Assembly (NCBI GenBank): GCA_964604165.1
Contig: CAZRYF010000007.1
Coordinates: forward strand, 1-64,000
Origin: JAYZDK01 sp964604165
GTDB taxonomy: Bacteria > Myxococcota_A > UBA796 > CAJQPC01
Length of the DNA stretch: 64,000 bases
Reading direction: 5' to 3'
Below are positions 34,018 through 42,386 of this stretch, one piece after another. A model generated the notes under the pieces. That model was not told where the DNA came from, made no database searches, and saw nothing but the letters and a program-made list of their open reading frames with translations. The translations under genes and the position numbers were made by a program. The first letter of the stretch is position 1. Each line of letters starts with the position of its first letter.

Positions 34018-35180
34018 TTTCGTTTCTTTGGCTGGCTTTCGCGCCCTTCGAAGGGGAGCGGCCCGGCAACCCCGTGGCGCCTTTTGGCCCGCCTATTTCA
34101 ACGGCACCGGTACTGAAATGGGAACGGCCGCTTCCCGGTGGCCAGGTGTCCTCCGCGACCCACACGGAGCGGGGTCGCCCTGTGGCCCTCGCGGACAACG
34201 TGTACCTGGGTTCTGCCGGCGGGGACGCCTTGTACCAATTGCACCGGGGAAGCGGCGCTGTGCTCCATGCCTATCCGGCCAAGGCAGCCGTTCAATCCGC
34301 GCCTGCAGTCACGGAGGAGGCCCTGTTCTTCTCCGACCTGGCCGGGTACACCTTTCGATACACCCACGGAAGCACGTCCCCGGAGTGGGAGCACTTTGGA
34401 GGCGCTCCCATCAGCGCCACCCCGCTGCCCACCGCGGAGATTCTGGTGGTCGCCACTGTGGACGACCTTGTGTATGCGCTCGATCAGGCGACGGGCACGC
34501 TCCAGTGGCGCTACCAGCGTCCGCCCGATCCGGCCCGTGACTCCGAGCTGACCTTGTTCGGTGCTCCGTCGCCGCGGGCGCACGGCGGGCGGGTGCTCGT
34601 GGGGTTTTCCGATGGGGCCTTGGTGGCCCTCAACGCCGAGACTGGCAGCTTGGAATGGGAGGTGTCCATCGGCGAAGGCCGCTATCCGGACCTTATCGGT
34701 GCCCCCGTGACCGATGACGACAGCGTGTACGTGTCTGGCTACTCGGCGCCGTTTGTGGCCATTGACGTGGATTCGAACGCCATTCGTTGGCGGCTTCCCT
34801 TCGGTGCCGCTGATGCTCCCGCGCTTCACAACGACTGGTTGTACCACCCGGGCACCGATGGCAAGCTTCGCAAGGTGTACGCCCGGACCGGTGAGTTGGT
34901 CTGGACCTGGGATTCCACAACCACCGGCGCCTTGACGACGCCACAGCTCACGCCCGCGGGCGTGTTGGTGTCCAGCTCTGAAGGTGGCCTGTACCTGGTG
35001 GATGGGGAATCGGGCGAGACCTTGTGGACCTTTGAGTCAGATCAATCCCTGGACGGCGTGACCGTGGCGCCGCTGGTCGTCGGTTCCCAGGTGCTGGCGG
35101 TCACAAATGGGGGAAACCTGCTGGCACTGGGTTCACCCAGGCATGCGGCTGCTCCGGAGTGGCTTCGGCAGCCGTTTTAG
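34014..35180 (+). CDS. PQQ-type beta-propeller, BamB-like
   Basis: 388 residues from GTG 34014 (GTGA overlap with the gene before). A hydrophobic start (ISFLWLAFAPFEG) could be a short signal peptide; no lipobox cysteine is present, unlike E. coli BamB. The body has repeated tryptophan-docking motifs of quinoprotein propellers (VYALDQATGTLQWRY, LVALNAETGSLEWEV, FVAIDVDSNAIRWRL, LRKVYARTGELVWTW, LYLVDGESGETLWTF), at least five plus outer blades. Pairing with the YfgM-like gene supports a role in outer-membrane protein assembly, but many propellers have other roles. It ends before the repeat-rich intergenic stretch. Confidence 0.75.
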   Translation: MISFLWLAFAPFEGERPGNPVAPFGPPISTAPVLKWERPLPGGQVSSATHTERGRPVALADNVYLGSAGGDALYQLHRGSGAVLHAYPAKAAVQSAPAVTEEALFFSDLAGYTFRYTHGSTSPEWEHFGGAPISATPLPTAEILVVATVDDLVYALDQATGTLQWRYQRPPDPARDSELTLFGAPSPRAHGGRVLVGFSDGALVALNAETGSLEWEVSIGEGRYPDLIGAPVTDDDSVYVSGYSAPFVAIDVDSNAIRWRLPFGAADAPALHNDWLYHPGTDGKLRKVYARTGELVWTWDSTTTGALTTPQLTPAGVLVSSSEGGLYLVDGESGETLWTFESDQSLDGVTVAPLVVGSQVLAVTNGGNLLALGSPRHAAAPEWLRQPF

Positions 35181-35236
35181 GGAATTGGGGCGTTGGGGGG
35201 TGGGTTGTGATGTGAGCAGATAGCGTCTGATAAGCT

Positions 35237-35272
35237 ACGTTATGTTCAATCACATAGGATTGAACATAACGT
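35237..35272. repeat. Perfect 14-bp inverted repeat (hairpin)
   Basis: ACGTTATGTTCAAT at 35237-35250 is exactly mirrored by ATTGAACATAACGT at 35259-35272 around an 8-base loop (CACATAGG). It is AT-rich against a GC-rich background. There is no T-tract on either side, so it is not a classic terminator. It lies between two convergent genes and directly abuts the first 46-bp tandem unit. Confidence 0.95.
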
Positions 35273-35385
35273 TTGCGGTAACGCCGACGTGCGGGGATGT
35301 TGGGGCCGCAGTGGACGTTTGCGGTAACGCCGACGTGCGGGGATGTTGGGGCCGCAGTGGACGTTTGCGGTAGCGCCGACGTGCG
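35271..35385. repeat. 46-bp tandem repeat, two full copies and a partial third
   Basis: The unit starts GTTTGCGGTAACGCCGACGT and runs 46 bases. Copies at 35271-35316 and 35317-35362 appear identical; a third begins at 35363, differs early (TAGCGCC) and fades by about 35385. Each unit contains a short potential stem (TGCGG with CCGCA). The copies lie end to end with no spacers. Confidence 0.9.
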
Positions 35386-35388
35386 AGT

Positions 35389-35507
35389 AGCTCCGGGGAC
35401 TGGTAGTTCCGGGGTAGTTCGAAAGTAGTTCCGGGGACACCGTACTTAACGCTGCCTCACGAGGCTCGAATAGAATATGGTGTCCCCGGAACTCGGTCCC
35501 CGGAACT
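35389..35507. repeat. REP-like nested palindrome (GTTCCGGGGAC / GTCCCCGGAAC)
   Basis: AGTTCCGGGGACACC at 35427-35441 is perfectly inverted as GGTGTCCCCGGAACT at 35479-35493, with a 37-base spacer. Further partial copies lie outside: AGCTCCGGGGACT at 35389-35401 and AGTTCCGGGG at 35405-35414 on the left, GGTCCCCGGAACT at 35495-35507 on the right. From memory, this GGTGTCCCCGGAAC core accompanies REP-associated tyrosine transposases in other genomes; no transposase gene is present here. Confidence 0.85.
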
Positions 35508-35651
35508 GGCAAACTCCAAACTCGGTAGGTGTCTAGGGAGTTGCCCCCCCGAACCGTTCGGTGCAGATCATGCGGCAACTACGCAGACAAAGGGGCCGAC
35601 ACTCGAAACTCGAAACCCACCCCACCCAACGCCGCCAGGGGTGAGTGCCCT
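35508..35651. other. Rest of the convergent intergenic region, no gene seen
   Basis: Together with 35181-35236 and the repeats, this makes the only gene-free stretch longer than 300 bases. No promoter, RNA gene or terminator is evident. A minus-strand open frame at 35246-35578 covers the repeats but has no coding character. Confidence 0.7.
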
Positions 35652-36998
35652 CTACTGCTCCAACACCACCGTCACCGGCTTCCCGTCCCCCGCACCCCTG
35701 AGCTCCCGCGTCACCTTGAAAAACTCGGCCTCCCCCACAACCTGAAATTCATGCCGCCCCGCGGGAAGCTCCGTGCTCACGGGAATGTTCCCCAGATCCT
35801 TCCCCCGCAAATACACCCGTGCCCCCTTCATGCCAGCGGGACCGACCAGCAACACGGAAACAAGCTGTTGCTCCCGGACCAACTCGAACGGAATCGACAA
35901 GCTCGCGCCGGCGGCAATGGACTGGCTTCGAGATGAAGTCTTGAAACCCTTCTTACGAAGCTCAAAGCTGTGGTTGCCGCCCTGCAGCTGAAGGTCCGTG
36001 GGTGTGTTTCCCTGGCGCTTTCCATCCACCCACAATTCTGCTCCTGCGGGATTGCTCGTCACCTTGACCGACGCCTTGGCGGCAGCGGGCTTGGCGGCTC
36101 CACCCCACAGAGCGTCCAACTCGGCGGCCGGGGCCACGGGAGGCGGACCAATGACCGCTTTGGGGCTGGTGTTGGATGGCTCTCGCCTGTTGGGGGTCGC
36201 CTTTGCCCGAGGAGGCTTGGGCGGGGTCGCGGCAGCGGGGGGCCGAGAGGCTGCAGATGTGGGCGGCACCGGGGCAGCCTGGGTGGCTTTGGGCTCCCCG
36301 ACAAGCCGCTCTACCGGCTCCTCAATGGGGACATCCAACACGTCGGAGGGTTGGGCTTCGGGATCAGGGGTGGGAGCCACCACGGCCTCTGCCTCGGGGG
36401 CCGGCTGTGTCGGTGATGGACCAAAAGGAGTTTCAACGGCTTGAAGTATGGCGGCATCTGCCTGGGCCTGTGCCGCATCAATGGATTCTGTGCCCTCAGG
36501 CATCAAGATCAAGCCTCCGGCCACCACCACAAGGAGGGCGGCTGCCCCCAGCAACTTGGGAAGCCATGCTGCGCTACCGTGGCTGCCGGCCACCTGAGCG
36601 TAGGGAACCTCGTCCAGATCGTCTCCCGGAAAGCCCAGGCCGTCCTCGCCAGGGCTCAGTCCGGGAATCAGGTCCCGCAGGTCGTCCGGAACCGAACCGG
36701 ACTCTCCCAGCTCCTGGTCAAGGGACGGGGAAGCAAGGGGCTGGGTGACTTCCGGGTCCGGTTCAGAGGCAATGGCGCCAAAGGCCGTGTCGGACCCGGG
36801 ATCAGGTGCGTCCAGGGCCCAGGAGCCGGGGTCCGGGGCGTCAAAAGCGTCCAACTGACCCTGTGTGGCTGCCCGTCCTGGAGCGGAGATGGGAAGTGTA
36901 TCGCCGGCCTCTCGCTTCAGGTTCAAGGGCGTACCATCGCGAAAGCAGAAATCCACCCGCTCGTCGAACGTCGATCCGCAGAGGCTGCACAGCTTCAT
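35652..36998 (-). CDS. Zinc-ribbon, membrane-spanning PEGA-domain protein
   Basis: 448 residues. The first 20 residues are a zinc ribbon (MKLCSLCGSTFDERVDFC: two CxxC-type pairs). Residues ~25-145 are acidic and Pro/Asp-rich with a DAPDPGS repeat. A membrane helix (LLGAAALLVVVAGGLILM) is at about 149-166. A long Pro/Ala-rich periplasmic linker follows to ~310, then two PEGA-type beta domains (VKVTSNPAGAELWVDGKRQG near 318; VLLVGPAGMKGARVYLRGKD near 385). PEGA domains often bind cell-wall or surface structures. The zinc ribbon inside and PEGA outside suggest trans-membrane sensing or tethering, as in PEGA-tailed protein kinases without the kinase; no kinase domain is present. Confidence 0.75.
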   Translation of the reverse strand: MKLCSLCGSTFDERVDFCFRDGTPLNLKREAGDTLPISAPGRAATQGQLDAFDAPDPGSWALDAPDPGSDTAFGAIASEPDPEVTQPLASPSLDQELGESGSVPDDLRDLIPGLSPGEDGLGFPGDDLDEVPYAQVAGSHGSAAWLPKLLGAAALLVVVAGGLILMPEGTESIDAAQAQADAAILQAVETPFGPSPTQPAPEAEAVVAPTPDPEAQPSDVLDVPIEEPVERLVGEPKATQAAPVPPTSAASRPPAAATPPKPPRAKATPNRREPSNTSPKAVIGPPPVAPAAELDALWGGAAKPAAAKASVKVTSNPAGAELWVDGKRQGNTPTDLQLQGGNHSFELRKKGFKTSSRSQSIAAGASLSIPFELVREQQLVSVLLVGPAGMKGARVYLRGKDLGNIPVSTELPAGRHEFQVVGEAEFFKVTRELRGAGDGKPVTVVLEQ

Positions 36999-37117
36999 GA
37001 AGGGTCCCCGGGGCCCGAAATCTTACCAAAGTTGCGAACCAGAGATATCACACGACAGCGCATGGTTGTCAGTCTGGAGCCGGTGAAAACATTTCTGTTG
37101 GGCTCTTTGTGCTTGTT

Positions 37118-39772
37118 TTAGGCACTGTCCCGCTCCCCGGCGGGAGGGGTGGTCGACTTCCGCAGGAGCGTCTGTTGTTTGAAGACCTGTGTGTTGGCAT
37201 TTGTAAGGCCCAACAGCTCCAGGATCTCCCTGGCCTTCCCGAGACGACCGGAGAAAGCCCGGGTCTCGAAGGCCACCTGGAGCCCCTCCCCTTCCCCTTC
37301 CAATACCAGGTGCGAGACAGTGGGCTTTACATCAAAGTCCACCTGCACCTTTCGACCTCGCCGTTTGGCCTGGCGTCGTACTGTCCAGTCGGCCCTCTCC
37401 CAAAGACGTTCGATTCTCTCCTTCAACACCTCGGCCGGCACCCCCGTCGGGTGGAGCGTGTAGATATGTCCGTCTACCAGGCTCATCAAGGAAGGGCCTC
37501 GGAGGGGAACCTCTTCTGCAGACAACGCCGAGAGGCCTGGGGGTAGGACCTCTCCAAGGCGGGCCACGAGAACCACGGGATCGACCCGTTGGGAGAGAAC
37601 CACGTCCATATAGTCGCCAACGGATGCTTCAGCGGTGGGAAGCGCGGTGGAGAAGTTCACCCGGGCATGGGCGTGAAAGCCCTGTGTAAAGGACAGGGGC
37701 GCCTTGGCTCGGCGCAGGGCGCGAATCCAGGCATTGGCGGTCTCCAGGTGAGACAGGAAGCGCATTTGCTCGGTGCGCCCAATGCGGAAACGAACCCGCT
37801 GGAGAGGGGGCGGCTCCTGGAACCTTGTTGGCGGGCTGCTGGATGCGATTCGGGTTCCCAGCGGTGCAGTGGTGGCCCCCCGGTCCATAGGCTCCGCGGA
37901 CTCCTTGCGGCGAGGGGTCCAGGTGCCTTCCTCCTTGGCGCCGGCGATGGAGTCCCGGAGCATGTGTGCGCACAGATCGCGCTCCACGTCGATCACCCCG
38001 CAGCGATGGCAGTTGGAGTGCCTGCAGTCCGGTGCATGCTGGAGCTCCTGCGCCCGGGCCCAGTCCTCCTGAAACCACGCTTTGGGGATCATGACATCAA
38101 TGTGGTCCCAAGGGAGTCGCTCGTCCACGGAGCGGGCCCGCAGCGCATCGGCAACGTCAAATCCTGTCTCGGCGATGGCCTCCTCCCAGGCCGCGAAGTT
38201 CAAGTGTTCGTCCCATGCATCAAACCGGGCGCCGTTTCGGAACGCGGCCTCGATCAGGTCGGCTGCTCGCCGATCGGAACGGGTGACGAGGCCCTCGAGC
38301 CAGGTTTCTCGAGGATTGTGTCGCCCGTACTTGACCCCGGAGACCCTTTTGAAACGCCGGGAGAGAATCGACTGGCGACGTGCCGTTTCCTCCAGGTCCA
38401 GCTGTGGGGCCCATTGGAAAGGAGTGAATGGCTTGGGGACAAACGTAGAAACGCCTGTATTGACGCGAACATCCTGCTTGATTTCTCGGCCCCGTGCGAG
38501 GGTGCGGCAGGTAAGATCGGCGATGGCCTCTACGTCGTCGTCCCGCTCAGTGGGGAGCCCGATCATGAAATAGAGCTTTACGTGGCGCCAGCCTCGTTCA
38601 TAGGCCTGTGCGGCCATTTCAAGCAGGTTCTCGTCGGGAATCCACTTGTTGATCACAGCTCTCAGCCTGGGACTTGCGGCTTCGGGTGCAAAGGTCAGCC
38701 CCGTTCGTCGCTCTCCCGCCACCTTGTCTGCGAGTCCAACGGAGAAGGAATCCAACCGCAAGCTGGGCAGGGATACGGCCACACGCCTTGCCCGGGCCGC
38801 CTGGGCGGTGTTGTCCACCAGCTGCTGCACCCTCGAGTAGTCGCAGGTGGAGAGCGAAACCAGGGAGACTTCTTCGTAGCCCGTGGCATCCAGTGTGCGC
38901 TCCATGAGCGACGACAAGTCCGCGAGCCCTCGTTCCCGGACGGGCCGCGTGGTCATGCCTGCCTGGCAGAAACGGCAGCCCTGAGTGCAGCCTCTCAAGA
39001 CCTCCAGGCTCACGCGGTCGTGGACCTGCTCGGTATAGGGGACAATGCTGTGGACCGGATAGCTCCGTCCATCCAACACCCGGGTGACTCTCTTTTGGAT
39101 CTTCGGGCCATCTACCGCTGGAAGGATCCGCCCATCGGGCAGCACTTCCATGGGGTAGAGCGCTGGCACGTAGAACCCCGGCAGAGCGGAGAGAGCCTGG
39201 AGCTTCTCTGAACGCGTTGCGCCCTTGTGCGCCAAAAGCACCTGGGCCAGCTCCACCACAGCCTCTTCTCCATCTCCAATCACAAAGAAGTCCATAAAGG
39301 GCGCAAGGGGCTCCGGGTTGAAAACCGAGGGTCCTCCTGCGAAGGTGAGAGGAGTGTTCTCGCCCCGGTCCCGGGTGCGCAGCGGAATACCTGCAAGGTC
39401 GAGAATGTTCAGTATATTCGTGTAGTTCAGCTCCGACTGGAGCGTGAATCCAAGTCCATCAAAGACATCCAGCGAGTCCTTGGACTCCACGGCAAAAAGC
39501 GGGAGCCCTCTGGCCCGGAGCGCAGCCTCCATGTCAGGTGCTGGTGCGTACGCACGCTCGGCCCACACACCATCAAGCCCGTTCAATACGTCGTACAGGA
39601 TGTGGAGACCCAGGTTTCCAAGTCCCAGGTCATACAAGTCCGGAAACACCAGGGCGAGACGCAGCTCCACGTTGCGGTCCTTGGTGACCGAGTTCCACTC
39701 CCCTCCCAGGTACCGGGAGGGCTTTTCCACGCAGGACAGCAGATCAGCCTGCAGGATTCGGTCGAGATTCAT
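37118..39772 (-). CDS. Radical SAM protein fused to a DUF2344-type domain (TIGR03960/TIGR03936 type)
   Basis: 884 residues, ATG 39772 with AGGAG five bases upstream. Residues 1-200 contain a B12-binding-like fold (LALVFPDLYDLGLGNLGLHI, FAGGPSVFNPEPLAPF). The radical SAM motif CTQGCRFCQAG (CxxxCxxC) lies near residue 262 with the barrel to ~600. A cysteine-rich spacer (CRHSNCHRCGVIDVERDLC) follows near 585-605. Residues ~680-870 match the radical-SAM-linked DUF2344 domain (RFRIGRTEQMRFLSHLETAN). In many bacteria the two parts are separate adjacent genes near RNase G/E; here they are one protein. A tRNA/rRNA modification role has been suggested for the family but is unproven. Confidence 0.88.
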   Translation of the reverse strand: MNLDRILQADLLSCVEKPSRYLGGEWNSVTKDRNVELRLALVFPDLYDLGLGNLGLHILYDVLNGLDGVWAERAYAPAPDMEAALRARGLPLFAVESKDSLDVFDGLGFTLQSELNYTNILNILDLAGIPLRTRDRGENTPLTFAGGPSVFNPEPLAPFMDFFVIGDGEEAVVELAQVLLAHKGATRSEKLQALSALPGFYVPALYPMEVLPDGRILPAVDGPKIQKRVTRVLDGRSYPVHSIVPYTEQVHDRVSLEVLRGCTQGCRFCQAGMTTRPVRERGLADLSSLMERTLDATGYEEVSLVSLSTCDYSRVQQLVDNTAQAARARRVAVSLPSLRLDSFSVGLADKVAGERRTGLTFAPEAASPRLRAVINKWIPDENLLEMAAQAYERGWRHVKLYFMIGLPTERDDDVEAIADLTCRTLARGREIKQDVRVNTGVSTFVPKPFTPFQWAPQLDLEETARRQSILSRRFKRVSGVKYGRHNPRETWLEGLVTRSDRRAADLIEAAFRNGARFDAWDEHLNFAAWEEAIAETGFDVADALRARSVDERLPWDHIDVMIPKAWFQEDWARAQELQHAPDCRHSNCHRCGVIDVERDLCAHMLRDSIAGAKEEGTWTPRRKESAEPMDRGATTAPLGTRIASSSPPTRFQEPPPLQRVRFRIGRTEQMRFLSHLETANAWIRALRRAKAPLSFTQGFHAHARVNFSTALPTAEASVGDYMDVVLSQRVDPVVLVARLGEVLPPGLSALSAEEVPLRGPSLMSLVDGHIYTLHPTGVPAEVLKERIERLWERADWTVRRQAKRRGRKVQVDFDVKPTVSHLVLEGEGEGLQVAFETRAFSGRLGKAREILELLGLTNANTQVFKQQTLLRKSTTPPAGERDSA

Positions 39773-39868
39773 TCTCGCTCCTGTTCCTCGCGGCCCCTAT
39801 CGCCGAAGTGGACCGAGGTCCATGGCTCTACATCACCCGCAGCTTGCAGCCTCGACGAATCCCCCCTG

Positions 39869-41131
39869 TCACTCCGTTGTGGCAGGCGCCTCCTTGACGG
39901 GTTCCTGGGAGGGCACTGGAGTTTGGGGCGGTGCTGTCCCACCGGACTTCCATCCCGGCCCCCTGATATAGGAGAGGCGGTAGGGCTCTGTCCCCTCCCC
40001 CTCCGCGTTGACATGCCGCCACCGCATGCGAATCTCCCCCCCCTCCAATTCGACGATCCAGTACCCGGAGAGGGGCAGATACCCCGCGTCATAGGCTGCG
40101 GTGAAGCCCTCCCACTCCCCCTCTGCTCGGGCTCGATCAAAGACCTTCTCCGGCACCTCGACACGCTCTGCTTGCTCCACCAGCAGCTTCTGAAGGCCCA
40201 GGTCGAACAAGGGCTCCAACTGGATGTCCTCGTATCCAGCGGGCGTGCCGTCTCCCCAACGCTCCAGGTCGCTGGCCACCTCACCACCGCCCCCTGCACC
40301 TATGTATGCAGTGCCGATCACACCTTCGGGCAGGAAGACCTCCGAGGTGTGGGAGGCCCCTGAAAACACCGTTCTCAACTTGAGAATACCCGTGTGCTGC
40401 TCCACCGCGTCCACCAAGCCCCTCGGCACATTGTCCTCGTTCATTTTCTCCCCGAGGGCAAGGGTGAGTCGCGGATGGTGCATGAAAACCAAGAGGTGGT
40501 CGTAGTCTCCGTTTGCGGCGCGGGGAATCCAGGCGTCCTGTTCATTCCAGCGGGACCCCAGGGCGTCCTTGTTGGAATCCAGGGTCATGAATCGCCAGGT
40601 CTGCTCCCCCGCCTTGAGGTCAAACGTGTACCAGCTGGCCACCCTGTTGAATCCAATCTCGGCCCCGAGCCCGGGAAAGGAGTCCTCCAGGCGCGCGAGC
40701 TTTCCGTCAAGGACGAACTCCCTGTCTCCCGCCACCACGAGGGATGGCACCCGCTTGTGCTCCCCCCTGGGCAAATGGGTGCTGTCCAGACTCTCGGCAT
40801 GCCGGACACCAAAACGGGACCACTCTGAAGCCGTGGACCACCGCACCTCGTCTCCCAAGAACACGACAAAGTCCAGCCGTCCCTCGATGACCTGACCCTC
40901 CAGGTCCGCCGCCACCCGAGCGCCCGCCTCCTTGTGTCTGGAGAGGCCCTTCCCGCGGTCACCCCAGGGAATTCCATCCCGGGTGTTCCCCACCACGGCA
41001 AATCGCACAACCTCTTCCGATTCCAACACCTGGTTGTCGTCCGCATACATTTTGTGAGGCTCCACCGGAGCGCTCTTGAGGGCGCAACCGGTACAAGCCA
41101 GGAAGAAAGCCAAAGGGAAGAGGCGTTGCAT
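39869..41131 (-). CDS. Degenerate calcineurin-like phosphoesterase lipoprotein
   Basis: 420 residues. The signal MQRLFPLAFFLACTGC ends in a lipobox. The layout follows metallophosphoesterases, but metal-ligand motifs are altered: the usual GDxH at the first strand reads GNTRDG (near residue 48), the second metal site GDEVRW is kept (near 93), GNHD is replaced by AGDRE (near 128), HHPRL is kept (near 218) and the final GHxH reads GASHTSE (near 258). Activity is therefore doubtful. It ends in a Pro/Thr-rich tail. Expected outside the cytoplasm, membrane-anchored. 81 bases separate it from the divergent GNAT-like gene. Confidence 0.7.
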   Translation of the reverse strand: MQRLFPLAFFLACTGCALKSAPVEPHKMYADDNQVLESEEVVRFAVVGNTRDGIPWGDRGKGLSRHKEAGARVAADLEGQVIEGRLDFVVFLGDEVRWSTASEWSRFGVRHAESLDSTHLPRGEHKRVPSLVVAGDREFVLDGKLARLEDSFPGLGAEIGFNRVASWYTFDLKAGEQTWRFMTLDSNKDALGSRWNEQDAWIPRAANGDYDHLLVFMHHPRLTLALGEKMNEDNVPRGLVDAVEQHTGILKLRTVFSGASHTSEVFLPEGVIGTAYIGAGGGGEVASDLERWGDGTPAGYEDIQLEPLFDLGLQKLLVEQAERVEVPEKVFDRARAEGEWEGFTAAYDAGYLPLSGYWIVELEGGEIRMRWRHVNAEGEGTEPYRLSYIRGPGWKSGGTAPPQTPVPSQEPVKEAPATTE

Positions 41132-41212
41132 GGCGCAGAGAGTGCTTCACTAGGCCCGGTCCTGCAAGGGTCCTGACCGGGAGTTTGCCGCCGAATCCCC
41201 AAGTGTCCTAAC

Positions 41213-42364
41213 ATGCGGACTCCGGGAGCAACCGTGCGGCTGGAAGTGCGCCCCATTGAGTTGAAGCAGGATCACAAGGATTTTGTGCGCTTTCAGTGGC
41301 GCATCTACGGGGAGGATCCCCACTGGGTGGCCCCCCTGTTCTGGGAACGAAAAAGCTTCCTGCATCCCGACAGGAATCCGTTCTTTCTGAACGCAGAGGT
41401 GCAGGCATTCATGGCCTTTCGAGATGGTGAGCCTGTGGGCACCATTGCAGCCACCGTGGACCACAACTTGACCCGCGTGCAGCCCGCCACAGGCCTGTTT
41501 GGGTTCTTTGAGTTCATTCAAGATGAGCAGGTCGCGCGGGCGCTGTTGCACCGGGCACTGGATTGGCTGGGTGCGCGGGGGATGGACAAAGCTCGCGGCC
41601 CCTGCAGTTTCAACCTGCACCACGAGGCCGGGCTCCTCGTGGAAGGACTGGACACGGACCCGGTGGTGCTTACACCCCACAACCCCCCCTACTACGAGCC
41701 CATGTACGAGGCGTTGGGTCTCCGCCCCGCGCAGGATCTCTACGGTTGGTGGCTGGAGGGCGACGCCGTCCCCGAGCGGATGGTGCGGGTGGCAGATCGC
41801 GTCGCAGAGCGGCATCCGAACCTCACCTTGCGCTCCTTGGATCTTGGGAATTTCCAAGGGGAGCTCGCCCACGCCAGGGACTTGTTCAACGAGGCGTGGG
41901 CCGCGAACTGGGGCCATTCCCCCATTCCGGAGGCGGAATTCAATGCCCTGGCCCAGAGCCTGCGGGCCATGATGCACCCTCGGCTCTCCTGGTTTGTGGA
42001 GGAGCAGGGGCGCCCAGTGGCGATGGCAATTGTGCTTTTGGACTTCAACCAGGCCATCAAGCCAATGAAAGGACACCTCTGGCCTTTTGGCTGGTTCCAC
42101 CTGGCCCGGAGAAGGCGGCAAATCGACCAGGGGCGCGTGTTTCTCCTGGGGGTGCGGCCCTCCCACCAGCACATTCCCATCGGGGCATTGCTCTACCGCC
42201 GGGTCTGGGAGGAGGCGCTGGCATTGGGGCTCAAGGGCGCGGAGGCTAGCTGGGTGCTGGAGAGCAACCACCGCATGAACCGAGCCTTGAAGAAGCTGGG
42301 CGCCAGGCACTACAAGACGTGGCGCTTGTACAACATCCAGCTTCGCCCGCAGACGGTGTTTTAG
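41213..42364 (+). CDS. GNAT-fold N-acetyltransferase-like protein
   Basis: 383 residues. The sequence matches a family of long GNAT-like proteins of unknown substrate: N-terminal RPIELKQDHKDFVRFQWRIY, a DRNPFFLNAEVQAFMAFRDG block near 58, FGFFEFIQDEQVARALLHRA near 96, NPPYYEPMYEALG near 160 and a C-terminal GNAT half with ASWVLESNHRMNRALKKLGA near 345, the usual CoA-side signature of acetyltransferases. Soluble and cytoplasmic. It stands alone between divergent and convergent neighbours. The acetyl acceptor cannot be predicted. Confidence 0.75.
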   Translation: MRTPGATVRLEVRPIELKQDHKDFVRFQWRIYGEDPHWVAPLFWERKSFLHPDRNPFFLNAEVQAFMAFRDGEPVGTIAATVDHNLTRVQPATGLFGFFEFIQDEQVARALLHRALDWLGARGMDKARGPCSFNLHHEAGLLVEGLDTDPVVLTPHNPPYYEPMYEALGLRPAQDLYGWWLEGDAVPERMVRVADRVAERHPNLTLRSLDLGNFQGELAHARDLFNEAWAANWGHSPIPEAEFNALAQSLRAMMHPRLSWFVEEQGRPVAMAIVLLDFNQAIKPMKGHLWPFGWFHLARRRRQIDQGRVFLLGVRPSHQHIPIGALLYRRVWEEALALGLKGAEASWVLESNHRMNRALKKLGARHYKTWRLYNIQLRPQTVF

Positions 42365-42386
42365 CCCGCATGCGGGATCGTTTCCC

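Noticed and set aside
35237..35272. Hairpin as a rho-independent terminator
   Set aside because: No T-tract follows on either strand and the stem is AT-rich.
35271..35385. 46-bp repeats as a CRISPR array
   Set aside because: Units are directly adjacent without spacers, only two are intact, and no cas gene is near.
35246..35578. Minus-strand open frame of 110 codons across the repeats
   Set aside because: It is made of the tandem and palindromic repeats and has no coding character.
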